A DNA stretch of 64,000 nucleotides from Aquitalea palustris (lineage in GTDB: Bacteria; Pseudomonadota; Gammaproteobacteria; Burkholderiales; Chromobacteriaceae). A program made the translations under genes and the position numbers. The notes beneath the pieces were generated by a model. The model had not been told where the DNA came from, searched no databases, and worked only from the letters and a program-made list of their open reading frames with translations. This document shows positions 45,076 to 55,334 of this stretch, piece by piece. Position 1 is the first letter of the stretch. Each line of letters starts with the position of its first letter. The stretch lies in NCBI RefSeq assembly GCF_003693445.1, contig NZ_RFAR01000004.1, forward strand, positions 62,001 through 126,000, written 5' to 3'.

Positions 45076-46392
45076 TTACTGCGCGCCTTCCACGTCTTCC
45101 ATGCTGAAGGTTTCAGTATGGTCGTTGTAGGAGAAGATTTCCGCGTAACGGCCCCAGCTGATCACCGTATCCAGCGTTTCCTCGGCGGCGCTGTCGCTGA
45201 GCGAGTCTTCCAGTTCCTGCTCGAAGCGCAGGCGCGGTGCGCGCTGGCCCGGGCGTTCCTGCAGCACGCGGCGGATGCGGGCTGCCAGCGGAATATGGCG
45301 CAGCAGGTGCTCGGCAAACAGTACCTTGCGCTCCTGCGTACCGTAGTCGGCAAACAGTTTGCCAGCAGCGGTCAGCTCGATATCACCATCGCGCAGTTCG
45401 ACAAAGCCCAGGTGCTCCAGGGTTTCGGTGACCGGGAACAGGTCGTCCACCTCCAGCAACAGCTTGCTGCCGATTTCCGGCAGGTCGGCGCGGCCGTTGT
45501 ACGGTGCGGCGGCCAGGGCTTCCATCAGACCGGCCATCAGGTTGGTGGAGACTTCGGTCAGCGGGCTGCCGATTTCCAGTTGTACCTTGTGCAGGGTGTC
45601 GGCGCTGCGGCGCTGGGTCATCAGCGCATAGATGTCGTCCACCATCTTGCGGAAAACCGGGTCCAGCCGGTTGCGCGGATGGGCGAACGGAACCTTGATC
45701 TCGGCCACCACCCGGCCCGGATTGGACGACAGCACCATGATGCGGTCGCACATGAACACGGCTTCTTCGATGTTGTGGGTGACGATCAGGATGGACTTGA
45801 TCGGCAGCTGCTTCTGGTTCCACAGGTCGAGCAGGTCGGTCCGCAGGGTTTCGGCGGTCAGCACGTCCAGCGCCGAGAACGGTTCATCCATCAGCAGCAG
45901 GGTGGGGTTGACCACCAGGCCGCGGGCGAAACCCACACGCTGACGCATGCCGCCGGACAGTTCGCGCGGATAGGCGTTTTCAAAGCCGTCCAGGCCGATC
46001 AGGTCGATGGCAGCCAGCGCGCGGCGGCGGCGCTCCTTGGGCTCCACGCCCAGCGCTTCCAGTCCGGCTTCCACGTTTTGCAGCACGGTCAGCCAGGGGA
46101 AGAGGGCAAAGGTCTGGAACACCATGGCCACGCCTTCAGCCGGGCCGTTCAGCGGTTGGCCGCAGTAGTTCACCTCGCCGGCGCTGGCCTGGATCAGGCC
46201 GGCAATGATGCGCAGCAGGGTGGATTTGCCCGAGCCGGAGCGGCCCAGCAGGCCGACGATTTCGCCTTCGTGCAGGGTGAGATTGACGTCATCCAGCACC
46301 TGGATGTCTTCTTCGCCGCCCTTGTGATAGCCCTTGTCGACATGCTTGAGGGAGAAGATTTCCTGTCTCAGGGTTACGGTTTCTTGTGGCAT
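45076..46392 (-). CDS. ABC transporter ATPase with AAA-associated C-terminal domain
   Basis: ATPase of the nitrate/sulfonate/taurine (NrtC/SsuB) group, 438 residues. Residues about 1-260 are the ABC domain: GRSGSGKSTLL, VFQTFALFPWLTV, LSGGMRQRVGFARGL, LLLMDEPFSALD, VTHNIEEA. The remaining 170 residues match the AAA-associated C-terminal domain found on a subset of such ATPases, with winged-helix look (ETLEHLGFVELRDGDIELTAAG), quoted in part as LEHLGFVELRDGD. The end is acidic. AAAGGGGGAAACTC precedes the ATG. It lies 13 bases after the permease gene. Substrate unknown. Confidence 0.9.
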   Translation of the reverse strand: MPQETVTLRQEIFSLKHVDKGYHKGGEEDIQVLDDVNLTLHEGEIVGLLGRSGSGKSTLLRIIAGLIQASAGEVNYCGQPLNGPAEGVAMVFQTFALFPWLTVLQNVEAGLEALGVEPKERRRRALAAIDLIGLDGFENAYPRELSGGMRQRVGFARGLVVNPTLLLMDEPFSALDVLTAETLRTDLLDLWNQKQLPIKSILIVTHNIEEAVFMCDRIMVLSSNPGRVVAEIKVPFAHPRNRLDPVFRKMVDDIYALMTQRRSADTLHKVQLEIGSPLTEVSTNLMAGLMEALAAAPYNGRADLPEIGSKLLLEVDDLFPVTETLEHLGFVELRDGDIELTAAGKLFADYGTQERKVLFAEHLLRHIPLAARIRRVLQERPGQRAPRLRFEQELEDSLSDSAAEETLDTVISWGRYAEIFSYNDHTETFSMEDVEGAQ

Positions 46393-46405
46393 GAGTTTCC
46401 CCCTT

Positions 46406-48145
46406 TTAGTTGAGACGGAGTTTGTTTTCGGCAATGGCGTACAGCGGACGCCACAGCAAACGGTTGAACAGCACGACAAACAGCGACATCACGCAGATGC
46501 CCAGCAGAATCTTGGGGAAATCACCGGTTGCGGTGGTTTGGGCGATATAGGCACCCAGGCCGTGTGCGGCCAGTTTGTCATCGCCCCACGACACCATTTC
46601 CGACACGATGCTGGCATTCCAGGCACCGCCAGAGGCGGTGATGGCACCGGTGATGTAATAGGGGAAGATGCCCGGCAGCATGACTTGTTTCCACCATTGC
46701 CAGCCCTTGATGTGGAAGTTGGTGGCAGCTTCACGGAAGTCATTGGGGAAGGCGCTGGCACCCGCCACCACGTTGAACAGGATGTACCACTGCGTGCCCA
46801 GCACGATCAGCGGCGACAGCCAGATGTCCGGGTTCAGCTTGAAGTGCACGATGAACACCACGAATACCGGAAACAGCAGGTTGGCCGGGAAGGCTGCCAG
46901 GAATTGTGCAATCGGCTGGATCATCTCGGCCAGGCGCGGGCGCAGGCCGATCAGCACGCCTAGCGGCACCCAGACGATGGAGGCCAGCGCAATCAGCAGG
47001 GTGACGCGCACCAGGGTGATGAAGCCCAGGCCGACAACCTTCAGGGTTTCACCCAGCCCCACTTCACTGCTGATAAAGCTGTACAGCTTCCAGCTGACGT
47101 AGCCGCACAGCAGCACCATGAAACCACCCCAGGCGATATCCAGTCCGCGCGATACGCTGGAATGGGATTCGGTGTGGATGGACTGCGGCAGGGCAATATT
47201 GAGCCGCATGCGCGCCAGTTTTTTCAGCAGCTTGCCAAAGGGGCGCAGCAGTTGCTGGATGATGCGGGTGCGCTGGATCAGGTTCAGCACCCAGGATTCC
47301 GGTGCCGCCTGCGACATGGTGTCTTCCAGGCGGAACTTGTCGGCCCAGGCCACCAGCGGGCGGAACAGGAACTGGTCGTAGATGACGATGACCACGGTCA
47401 TGGTAAGGATGACCCAGCCCACGGCTGTCAGGTCCTTGTTACTGATGGCCATGGCCAGGTAGGAACCCACACCGGGCAGGGTGACGGTCTTGTCGCCCAC
47501 GGTGATCGCCTCGGAAGCCACCACGAAGAACCAGCCGCCGGACATGGACATCATCATGTTCCAGATCATGCCCGGCATGGAGAAGGGTACTTCCAGTTTC
47601 CAGAATTTCTGCCAGCCGGACAGGCGCAGGTTTTGCGACACTTCTTTCAGGTCGTTGGGCACGGTGCGCAGCGACTGATAAAAGCTGAAAGTCATATTCC
47701 ATGCCTGCGAGGTGAAAATCGCAAAAATGGCCGCGAATTCAGCCCCCAGCACCCGGCCGGGAAACAGTGCCAGGAAAAAGGTCACGGTAAACGAGATATA
47801 ACCGAGCACCGGCACCGATTGCAGGATGTCCAGAATGGGCACCAGCAACTGGCCGGCACGGCGACTCTTGGCCGCCAGTGTACCGTACACCAGGGTGAAC
47901 ACGATGGAGGCGATCATGGCCGCCAGCATGCGTAGCGTGGTGCGCAGTGCATATTCGGGCAAATTGGCCGCATCCAGCGAAATGGGCTCGGTTTGCAAGG
48001 CACTGATCGGTGCCCAGGTACCCTGGATGCCGGTGGTGGCGAACAGTAAAAAACCCAGGATCAGGGGAAAGGCGATCAGGTCCCAGCGATTGGGAAGCAG
48101 CCGTTTGGCTGTGGCAGGAATAAACGGACGGATAACGGTAGTCAT
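46406..48145 (-). CDS. ABC transporter permease, two permease domains fused
   Basis: Inner-membrane protein of 579 residues holding two BPD_transp_1 domains in one chain. The first docking loop is KEVSQNLRLSGWQKFWKLEVP (about 185-205, shown in part as SQNLRLSGWQKFWK) and the second REAATNFHIKGWQWWKQVMLP (about 485, shown as AATNFHIKGWQWWK). At least ten hydrophobic segments are seen. A soluble linker of about 60 residues joins the halves. One gene therefore supplies the dimer, with the ATPase gene following 13 bases later. No substrate-binding protein gene is adjacent. GGAGAGGCCTG is the ribosome site. Confidence 0.9.
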   Translation of the reverse strand: MTTVIRPFIPATAKRLLPNRWDLIAFPLILGFLLFATTGIQGTWAPISALQTEPISLDAANLPEYALRTTLRMLAAMIASIVFTLVYGTLAAKSRRAGQLLVPILDILQSVPVLGYISFTVTFFLALFPGRVLGAEFAAIFAIFTSQAWNMTFSFYQSLRTVPNDLKEVSQNLRLSGWQKFWKLEVPFSMPGMIWNMMMSMSGGWFFVVASEAITVGDKTVTLPGVGSYLAMAISNKDLTAVGWVILTMTVVIVIYDQFLFRPLVAWADKFRLEDTMSQAAPESWVLNLIQRTRIIQQLLRPFGKLLKKLARMRLNIALPQSIHTESHSSVSRGLDIAWGGFMVLLCGYVSWKLYSFISSEVGLGETLKVVGLGFITLVRVTLLIALASIVWVPLGVLIGLRPRLAEMIQPIAQFLAAFPANLLFPVFVVFIVHFKLNPDIWLSPLIVLGTQWYILFNVVAGASAFPNDFREAATNFHIKGWQWWKQVMLPGIFPYYITGAITASGGAWNASIVSEMVSWGDDKLAAHGLGAYIAQTTATGDFPKILLGICVMSLFVVLFNRLLWRPLYAIAENKLRLN

Positions 48146-48620
48146 CAGGCCTCTCCGATTGGTGTGGTTAACCTGGCGGAACAGTGCAGGCCCTGTTCCG
48201 CTTCTTCATCAGATGAGCACCATCTTTTGTCAGGACACGGCTGGCCGTGGGCAAACATAAAACTGGCTCTGCAAATGCGCAAGAATAATAACAAGGCGAA
48301 CATAAAATTTTGATGAAAATTGACAATTTTTTGTATGGATTATGTAACGACACAATTCTGTTGAAAAATAGCTTTCGGCCGCGTTTTTCACTGCCTTTAT
48401 ATTGGCCAGTGGCATTTTCAGAATCAGCCGCCGCCCGCCCGGCGGCGCCCGCGGCGTGGACAGGTCTGGCAGCCTGCCACGCGCCCGCCGCCGTGGCGAC
48501 AAGTTTGACGGTGCGGGCTTGATTCAGCGCAAGCTCGCCCCCATAAACTTGTGCACGGGATGTGCTACACTTTCGCCTATTTTGTTTTGTCGGCCCGTCC
48601 GGGCCTCTGGATTGGAATAC
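48146..48620. other. Divergent leader region between the ABC permease and secA
   Basis: No gene supported. AT-rich from 48280 to 48370, with TTGACA at 48320-48325 followed by TATGTA at 48341-48346 (15-base spacer, suboptimal). Then comes a GC-rich patch with hairpins GCCGCCG/CGGCGGC (48427-48446) and GCCACG/CGTGGC (48475-48496). An extended -10, TGCTACACT at 48563-48571, is the best secA promoter candidate. Confidence 0.45.
48563..48571 (+). promoter_or_regulatory. Extended -10 promoter candidate for secA
   Basis: TG-C-TACACT is an extended -10 with four or five consensus bases; the -35 position (ATAAAC) is poor, as is common for extended -10 promoters. A start near 48578 leaves a leader of about 43 bases. 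Confidence 0.4.
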
Positions 48621-51338
48621 ATGATTTCCTCGCTACTCAAGAAAGTATTTGGCAGCCGCAATGACCGCCTGCTGAAGCAGTATCGTCAGGAAGTGGCGCG
48701 CATCAATGCCCTGGAAGAAGGCATGAAAGCGCTGTCCGACGAGGCTTTGGCGGGAAAGACCGCCGAGTTCAAAAAGCGCATCGTCGATGGCGCCACGCTG
48801 GACAGTATCCTGCCCGAGGCCTTTGCCGTGTGCCGCGAAGCTTCGCGCCGCGTGCTGGGCATGCGCCACTTCGACGTGCAGCTGATTGGCGGCATGGTGC
48901 TGCATAACGGCAAGATTGCCGAAATGCGTACCGGCGAAGGCAAGACCCTGGTCGGCACCCTGCCGGTCTACCTCAATGCACTCACCGGCAACGGCGTGCA
49001 TGTCATCACCGTCAACGACTACCTGGCCAGCCGCGACGCCGGCATCATGGGCCGCCTGTACAACTTCCTCGGCCTGACCGTGGGGGTGAACCTGTCGCAG
49101 ATGGCGCATGACGACAAGCAGGCCGCTTACGCCTGCGACATCACCTACGGCACCAATAACGAATTCGGCTTCGACTACCTGCGTGACAACATGGTGTTCA
49201 CCACCGGCGAGAAGGTGCAGCGCAAGCTGGCCTTTGCCGTGGTCGACGAAGTGGACTCCATCCTGATCGACGAAGCGCGTACCCCGCTGATCATCTCCGG
49301 CCCGGCCGAAGACAATATCGACATGTACCAGCGCATGAACGCGGTGCCGCCGCTGCTCAAGCGCCAGGAAACCGAAGAGGGCGAGGGCGACTACTGGGTG
49401 GATGAGAAGGCCCACAGCGTGCTGCTGTCCGAGGCCGGCCACGAGCATTGCGAAGAAATCCTGGTCAACCTGGGCATGCTCAAAGAAGGCGACAGCCTGT
49501 ACTCGGCCACCAACATCACCCTGATGCACCACCTGATGGCCGCGCTGCGTGCCCATTCGCTCTTCCATCTGGACCAGCACTACGTGGTGCAGGATGACGA
49601 AGTGGTGATCGTGGACGAATTCACCGGCCGCCTGATGGCCGGCCGCCGCTGGTCGGAAGGCCTGCACCAGGCTGTTGAAGCCAAGGAAGGCGTGGAGATC
49701 AATCGCGAAAACCAGACCCTGGCCTCCATCACCTTCCAGAACTACTTCCGTCTGTACGGCAAGCTGTCCGGCATGACTGGTACCGCCGACACCGAAGCCT
49801 ACGAATTCCAGAGCATCTACGGCCTGGAAACCGTGGTGATCCCGACCAACCGCCCGATGGTGCGTATCGACTCGCAGGACAAGGTATATCGCTCTGCGCG
49901 TGAAAAATACGAAGCCATCCTGGCTGACATCAAGGACTGCCACGAGCGCGGCCAGCCGGTACTGGTGGGTACCACCAGCATCGAAAACTCCGAGCTGATT
50001 GCCGAGCTGCTGCAAAAAGCCAAACTGCCGCATAACGTGCTGAACGCCAAGGAACATGCGCGCGAAGCCGATATCGTGGTGCAGGCCGGCCGTCCGGGCG
50101 TGATCACCGTGGCTACCAATATGGCTGGTCGTGGTACTGACATCGTGCTGGGTGGTAATCCGGAGCCGGAAATCAAGGCCATCCAGAAGGATGACAGCCT
50201 GTCCGACGAGGAGAGGAATGCCCGCGTCGAGGCCATTCGCAGCGAATGGAAGCTGCGTCACGACGCCGTGCTGGCAGCCGGTGGCCTGCACATCATCGGT
50301 ACCGAACGCCATGAATCGCGCCGTATCGACAATCAGCTGCGTGGCCGTTCCGGCCGTCAGGGCGACCCGGGTTCTTCCCGCTTCTACCTGAGCCTGGAAG
50401 ATCCGCTGCTGCGCATTTTTGCCTCCGACCGCGTGGCCGCCATCATGGACCGCCTGAAAATGCCGGACGGCGAAGCCATCGAACACCCCTGGGTATCGCG
50501 TTCCATCGAAAATGCCCAGCGCAAGGTGGAGGGCCGCAACTTCGACATCCGCAAGCAATTGCTGGAATACGATGATGTCGCCAACGACCAGCGCAAGGTG
50601 ATCTACCAGCAGCGCAATGACATCCTGCAGGACGAGGATGTCAGCGATGTAGTGGTCAATATGCGCGAAGGCGTGCTGTCTGATCTGGTCGATCTGCACC
50701 TGCCGCCGGAAACCATGGAAGAACAGTGGGATCTGGTCGGTCTGGAAAAGACCCTGGAAGCCGAATTCCAGCTGGCTGCGCCGGTGGCCGAGTGGATCAA
50801 GGCCGAGTCCACCCTGGATATCCCGGATATCAAGCAGCGCATCATCACGCTGGCAGCCGAGGTGTATCAGGCCAAGGTCGAGCTGGCTGGCGAGCAAGTG
50901 ATGCGCCAGTTCGAGCGCAGCCTGGTGCTGCAGATGCTGGATACCCACTGGCGCGAGCATCTGGCTGCCATGGATCACCTGCGTCAGGGCATTCATCTGC
51001 GCGGCTATGCGCAGAAGAACCCCAAGCAGGAATACAAGCGCGAGGCGTTCGAACTGTTCGCCGACATGCTGGAACGCATCAAGCGCAGCGTGGTGAATGT
51101 GCTGATGACCGTGCAGATCCGTGGCCAGGAAGACGTGGACGCGGTCGAACCGCACCAGCATGGCGAGTACGAGATGCAGCATGCCGAGCCGGGTTCCTCG
51201 CTGGGTAGCGACGATGGCGAAGACAATCCGCTGTCACCGGAAGCGCTGTCCGAGCAAGGCCTGCGCGTGGGCCGCAACGACCCTTGTCCCTGCGGCAGCG
51301 GTAAAAAGTACAAGCAGTGCCACGGCCGCCTGGCCTGA
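48621..51338 (+). CDS. secA: Preprotein translocase ATPase SecA
   Basis: Motor of the Sec export pathway, cytoplasmic and membrane-bound, 905 residues. Start [20 protein letters not shown] is the conserved opening behind TTGGAATAC; the frame is open upstream but not conserved. Nucleotide sites: MRTGEGKTL (Walker A), [15 protein letters not shown] (Walker B), [10 protein letters not shown] and [12 protein letters not shown] (motif V/VI region). The preprotein crosslinking and helical scaffold regions follow, and the C-terminus has the zinc/SecB-binding tail [18 protein letters not shown] terminator follows 35 bases after. Confidence 0.97.
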   Translation: MISSLLKKVFGSRNDRLLKQYRQEVARINALEEGMKALSDEALAGKTAEFKKRIVDGATLDSILPEAFAVCREASRRVLGMRHFDVQLIGGMVLHNGKIAEMRTGEGKTLVGTLPVYLNALTGNGVHVITVNDYLASRDAGIMGRLYNFLGLTVGVNLSQMAHDDKQAAYACDITYGTNNEFGFDYLRDNMVFTTGEKVQRKLAFAVVDEVDSILIDEARTPLIISGPAEDNIDMYQRMNAVPPLLKRQETEEGEGDYWVDEKAHSVLLSEAGHEHCEEILVNLGMLKEGDSLYSATNITLMHHLMAALRAHSLFHLDQHYVVQDDEVVIVDEFTGRLMAGRRWSEGLHQAVEAKEGVEINRENQTLASITFQNYFRLYGKLSGMTGTADTEAYEFQSIYGLETVVIPTNRPMVRIDSQDKVYRSAREKYEAILADIKDCHERGQPVLVGTTSIENSELIAELLQKAKLPHNVLNAKEHAREADIVVQAGRPGVITVATNMAGRGTDIVLGGNPEPEIKAIQKDDSLSDEERNARVEAIRSEWKLRHDAVLAAGGLHIIGTERHESRRIDNQLRGRSGRQGDPGSSRFYLSLEDPLLRIFASDRVAAIMDRLKMPDGEAIEHPWVSRSIENAQRKVEGRNFDIRKQLLEYDDVANDQRKVIYQQRNDILQDEDVSDVVVNMREGVLSDLVDLHLPPETMEEQWDLVGLEKTLEAEFQLAAPVAEWIKAESTLDIPDIKQRIITLAAEVYQAKVELAGEQVMRQFERSLVLQMLDTHWREHLAAMDHLRQGIHLRGYAQKNPKQEYKREAFELFADMLERIKRSVVNVLMTVQIRGQEDVDAVEPHQHGEYEMQHAEPGSSLGSDDGEDNPLSPEALSEQGLRVGRNDPCPCGSGKKYKQCHGRLA

Positions 51339-51372
51339 GTCTGACCACCGTCTGACCCTGCCATGACCGACC

Positions 51373-51401
51373 AAACGCCCTGCCTTGCCGCAGGGCGTTT
51401 T
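51373..51401 (+). terminator. Terminator of secA
   Basis: AAACGCCCTGC/GCAGGGCGTTT stem, loop CTTGCC, ending in TTTT. Confidence 0.9.
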
Positions 51402-51514
51402 GCGTAGGTGCTATTACGAGGCGGGGCGCTTTTGCGGTGCAGCAGATGGTCGGCCACCGGCCGCTCTGCTACCCTTGCAGCTAATAAATCGATAACACTG
51501 GCAGCGACAACATC

Positions 51515-52111
51515 ATGACCCCGAGCGATACCCGTATTTACCTGGCATCCGGCAGCCCGCGCCGGCGCGAGTTGCTGGAGCAACTGGGCGTACATCTGGA
51601 ACGCATCCACGCCGACATCGACGAATCCGTGCTGCCCGGCGAAGCGGCCGTGGCTTATACCGAGCGCCTGGCGCGCGAAAAAGCCGCTGCAGGCTGGGCG
51701 GTGGTGCAACACTGCGGCCTGCCGTCGCGGCCCCTGTTGTCGGCTGATACCACCGTGGTGCTGGATGGCGAAATCTACGGCAAGCCGGCCGATGCTGCCG
51801 ACGCCGCCCGCATGCTGCGTGCCTTTTCCGGCCGCAGCCATCAGGTGGTGACCAGCGTGGCGGTGCGCCAGGATGAGCGTACCGAACTGCGCACCTCCAT
51901 TACCGAGGTGTACTTCCGTACGCTGAGCGAGGACGATATCCAGCGCTACATCGATAGCGGCGAACCCTTCGACAAGGCTGGTAGCTATGGCATCCAGGGC
52001 CTGGCGGCGGTGTTCATCCAGCGTATCGAAGGTAGTTATACCGGGGTGATGGGCCTGCCCGTGTTTGAAACCGCCACCTTGCTGAGCCTGTTCGGACACC
52101 AATTCCCCTAA
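51515..52111 (+). CDS. maf: Maf family nucleotide pyrophosphatase (YhdE type)
   Basis: House-cleaning NTP pyrophosphatase of 198 residues that removes non-canonical or excess nucleotides (dTTP/UTP in the YhdE group). LASGSPRRRELLEQLG is the diphosphate-binding opening, followed by EKAAAGW, SADTTVVLDGEIYGKP and DKAGSYGIQGLAAVFI, typical of YhdE. It lies 12 bases upstream of rng, the conserved maf-rng pair of proteobacteria. Confidence 0.95.
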   Translation: MTPSDTRIYLASGSPRRRELLEQLGVHLERIHADIDESVLPGEAAVAYTERLAREKAAAGWAVVQHCGLPSRPLLSADTTVVLDGEIYGKPADAADAARMLRAFSGRSHQVVTSVAVRQDERTELRTSITEVYFRTLSEDDIQRYIDSGEPFDKAGSYGIQGLAAVFIQRIEGSYTGVMGLPVFETATLLSLFGHQFP

Positions 52112-52123
52112 GGAGGAAAGACC

Positions 52124-53620
52124 ATGCTGCATCAGTCCATTCCTCTGCCGCGCGATATCCAGCGCCCCAAGGAACAAATCCTCGTCAACATCACCCCGCA
52201 GGAAACCCGCGTGGCAGTGCTGGAGGATTCCATCGTGCAGGAACTGCATGTGGAACGCGCCGCCAGCCGCGGCATCGTCGGCAACATCTATCTGGGTCAG
52301 GTCAAGCGCGTGCTGCCGGGCATGCAGAGCGCCTTTATCGAAATCGGCCTGGAGCGTGCCGCCTTCCTGCACATCGCGGATGTACTGGAACAGCGCCAGC
52401 ACCCCACCGAGCCGCAGCGCATCGAAAAAATGCTGTTCGAAGGCCAGACCGTGCTGGTGCAGGTGATCAAGGACCCCATCGGCACCAAGGGCGCGCGGCT
52501 GTCCACCCAGATGTCGCTGGCCGGCCGTTTCCTGGTGCATTTGCCGCAGGAAGAACACATCGGCATCTCGCAGAAGATCGAGAGCGAGTCGGAACGCCAC
52601 AGTCTGAAGGCCCGGCTGGAAAAGCTGCTGCCGCCCAATACCCCACGTGGCTACATCATCCGTACCAGTGCCGAAACTGCCAGCGATACCGAGCTGCAGG
52701 CCGATATCGAATACCTGTCCAAGCTGTGGGCCGACATCCGCCACAAATCGCAGCACCTGCCGGCGCAAAGCCTGTTGTACGAAGACCTGCCGCTGGCGGT
52801 GCGTGTGCTGCGCGACATGGTGAGCGACACCACCGAGCATGTGATTGTCGACTCCACCGAAAACTACAGCCGCATGGTGGAGTTTGCCGAACAATACGTG
52901 CAGTCTGCCGTGCGCAAGATTGAGCGCTATTCCGGCGAGCGCCCGCTGTTCGAGCTGTTCTCCATCGAGGCGGAAATCGACAAGGCGCTGTCGCGGCGGG
53001 TGAACCTGAAGTTTGGCGGCTACCTGATCATCGACCAGACCGAGGCGATGACCACCATCGACGTCAATACCGGTGGCTTTGTCGGCAACCGCAATTTTGA
53101 CGAAACCATCTTCAAGACCAATCTGGAAGCCACCCAGGCCATTGCCCGCCAGCTGCGGCTGCGCAATCTGGGCGGCATCATCATTGTCGATTTCATCGAC
53201 ATGGATAACGAAGAGCACCAGACCGCCGTGCTGTCCGAGCTGGCCAAGGCCCTGGCGCGCGACCGTACCCGTGTCACCCTCAATGGCTTTACCAGCCTGG
53301 GCCTGGTGGAAATCACCCGCAAGCGTACCCGCGAGAGCCTGGCCCACGTCCTGTGCGAACCCTGCCCCACCTGCCAGGGCCGTGGCGAGATCAAGACCGC
53401 CCAGACCGTGTGTTACGAGATCCAGCGCGAGATCGTGCGCGAGGCACGCCAGTTCGATGCCAAGGGCTATCGCATTCTGGCCGCCCAGCCGGTGATCGAC
53501 ATGTTCCTCGACGAAGAGTCGCAAAGCCTAGCCATGCTGGTGGACTTCATCGGCAAGCCGATTTCGCTGTCGGTGGAAAGCACCTATACCCAGGAACAGT
53601 TTGACGTGGTCCTGTTGTAA
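52124..53620 (+). CDS. rng: Ribonuclease G
   Basis: Endoribonuclease maturing the 5' end of 16S rRNA and decaying some mRNAs, 498 residues. The S1 domain with GIVGNIYLGQVKRVLPGMQSAF, in part NIYLGQVKRVLPGMQSAF, is at about 45-120. The DNase-I-like catalytic part has TTIDVNTGG and IIVDFIDMDN with the two metal aspartates, and the zinc link reads CEPCPTCQGRG. There is no long C-terminal scaffold, which separates it from RNase E. A perfect AAGGAGG ribosome site precedes the ATG. Confidence 0.97.
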   Translation: MLHQSIPLPRDIQRPKEQILVNITPQETRVAVLEDSIVQELHVERAASRGIVGNIYLGQVKRVLPGMQSAFIEIGLERAAFLHIADVLEQRQHPTEPQRIEKMLFEGQTVLVQVIKDPIGTKGARLSTQMSLAGRFLVHLPQEEHIGISQKIESESERHSLKARLEKLLPPNTPRGYIIRTSAETASDTELQADIEYLSKLWADIRHKSQHLPAQSLLYEDLPLAVRVLRDMVSDTTEHVIVDSTENYSRMVEFAEQYVQSAVRKIERYSGERPLFELFSIEAEIDKALSRRVNLKFGGYLIIDQTEAMTTIDVNTGGFVGNRNFDETIFKTNLEATQAIARQLRLRNLGGIIIVDFIDMDNEEHQTAVLSELAKALARDRTRVTLNGFTSLGLVEITRKRTRESLAHVLCEPCPTCQGRGEIKTAQTVCYEIQREIVREARQFDAKGYRILAAQPVIDMFLDEESQSLAMLVDFIGKPISLSVESTYTQEQFDVVLL

Positions 53621-53665
53621 CCGTCGTCACGGCATGCCGGACGATGTGAGAACGGAGTAGCAAGC

Positions 53666-54448
53666 ATGAAGCAACAAGCCGGCGATGCCCTGTGGCTCGC
53701 CATCCTGCAGGAAGCCGAACAGGCGGCGCGCGACGAGCCGATGCTGGCCAGCTTTCTGCACATGACGGTATTGCGTCACGGCACGCTGGAAGACGTGCTG
53801 GCCTTTCACCTGTCCAGCAAGCTGGCCAGTCCGGTGATGGATGCTCGCGCGCTGATGGAGCTGTTCCGCGAGGCGCTGGCCTCGGACCCGCTTATCAGCG
53901 CCTCGGCACGGGCCGACATCCGCGCCTGTTTCGAGCGGGATCCGGCCTGCGATAGCTACTCCACGCCGCTGCTGTATTTCAAGGGCTTTCATGCCCTGCA
54001 AAGCCAGCGCATTACCCACTGGCTGTGGCAGCAACAGCGCAAGACGCTGGCCCTGTTTCTGCAAAACCGCATTTCCGAAGTCACCGGCGCCGACATCCAT
54101 CCGGCGGCACGCATTGGCCAGGGCGTGATGCTGGATCACGGCACCGGACTGGTCGTTGGCGAAACCGCCGTCATCGGCAATAACGTTTCCATCCTGCATG
54201 GCGTCACCCTGGGCGGCTCCGGCAAGGATAGGGGCGACCGTCACCCCAAGATCGGCGATGGCGTGATGCTGGGGGCCGGAGCCGCCGTGCTGGGCAATAT
54301 CCGCGTGGGCGACTGTGCCAAGGTGGGCGCGGGCAGCGTGGTGCTGGAAGACGTGCCGCCGCATACCACGGTGGCCGGCGTGCCGGCGCGCATCGTGGCC
54401 CAGGTGAATGAAGGCATGCCTTCGCTGGATATGGATCAACGGGTGTGA
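53666..54448 (+). CDS. cysE: Serine O-acetyltransferase
   Basis: First step of cysteine synthesis from serine and acetyl-CoA, 260 residues. The N-terminal helical domain (SATase_N) covers about 10-140; the C-terminal left-handed beta helix shows hexapeptide repeats (VMLDHGTGLVVGETAVIG with the catalytic His, then GVTLGGSGKDRGDRHP). The chain ends in DMDQRV, with valine where many CysE have the isoleucine that binds CysK, so complex formation is uncertain. CGGAG precedes the ATG. It follows rng by 45 bases and overlaps the next gene by three bases. Confidence 0.95.
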   Translation: MKQQAGDALWLAILQEAEQAARDEPMLASFLHMTVLRHGTLEDVLAFHLSSKLASPVMDARALMELFREALASDPLISASARADIRACFERDPACDSYSTPLLYFKGFHALQSQRITHWLWQQQRKTLALFLQNRISEVTGADIHPAARIGQGVMLDHGTGLVVGETAVIGNNVSILHGVTLGGSGKDRGDRHPKIGDGVMLGAGAAVLGNIRVGDCAKVGAGSVVLEDVPPHTTVAGVPARIVAQVNEGMPSLDMDQRV

Positions 54449-55230
54449 CGGCCAGCAGCCAGGTTCTGCAGGTAGTACAGGGCGGCAATGCCGCCGATCT
54501 GCTGCGCCAGGTGCTGCCAGCTGAGGAGGTACTGGCCTTCGAGGAAGATTTCAGCCACGGCCCGCTGGCCGATGCCGATACCATGGACCCGCAACTGCGC
54601 ATGGCCTGGTGGAACCGCATCTGGTGGGCACATAGCTGGTGGCCGGATATCGACCAGCAATTCCAGCTGGCCTGGTGGCAATGCCGCAAGCGTCTGTTCC
54701 GCGCGCTGTCCGAGCAGCAGCCGCTATGTGTCTGGCTGGGCAATACCGTGCACGACCAGCTGATGCTGGCCATGCTGGCGGCCAATGCCCATCCGGATCA
54801 GCCGCTGGCGGTGCTGGACGTGGCCGGCCAGGTGGCATCCAGTCATCACGGTGTTTACGCCGTGGCCATGTGTGATGCAGCAGAGCTGCAGCCGCTCGCC
54901 ACCACGGCGCGCACCCTGCACACCGCAGAGCGTGTGCAACTGATTGCCATGTGGCGCCATTGGCAGCAGCACGCCAAGGGCTGGCGTGGCCAGGTTGATG
55001 GCCAGCTGCACGACTATCCGGCCGATCATTTCGATGCAGGCCTGCTGGCCTTGTCGCGCCAGCAGGGCGAACAGCCCGCCGCCCCCCTGGTCGGCATGCT
55101 GATGGGGCAGCCGACAGCAGAACTGGTAAGCGACAGCTATCTGTTCTGGCGCCTGGCCACCCTGGCCGAAGCGGGTTTGCTGTTGCTCAAGCCACAGCCA
55201 GACGGCCCGCCGCTGGTATCCCCGCTGTGA
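54445..55230 (+). CDS. DUF1835 domain protein
   Basis: Cytoplasmic protein of 261 residues with the DUF1835 opening LQVVQGGNAADLLRQVLP and FEEDFSHGPLADADTM, followed by tryptophan-rich helices (MAWWNRIWWAHSWWP). Translation starts at a GTG that overlaps the cysE stop (GTGTGA), so coupling to cysE is likely. Role unknown for the family; co-expression with cysE is the only hint. An ATG a little downstream is not visible near the start, which supports the GTG. Confidence 0.85.
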   Translation: MTASSQVLQVVQGGNAADLLRQVLPAEEVLAFEEDFSHGPLADADTMDPQLRMAWWNRIWWAHSWWPDIDQQFQLAWWQCRKRLFRALSEQQPLCVWLGNTVHDQLMLAMLAANAHPDQPLAVLDVAGQVASSHHGVYAVAMCDAAELQPLATTARTLHTAERVQLIAMWRHWQQHAKGWRGQVDGQLHDYPADHFDAGLLALSRQQGEQPAAPLVGMLMGQPTAELVSDSYLFWRLATLAEAGLLLLKPQPDGPPLVSPL

Positions 55231-55334
55231 AGCGGGGCAGCCTGCTTTGCAGGGAAGCGGCAGGCGGGTAGAATCCGCCGCCGTGGTCCGTCCCGATCTT
55301 GCCTGACGGCCATTCCTTGCGAGGAAACCATGCG

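Noticed and set aside
48402-48620. N-terminal extension of SecA or a SecM-like leader peptide
   Set aside because: The frame is open but has no signal sequence or arrest motif, and the conserved SecA start MISSLLKK lies at 48621.
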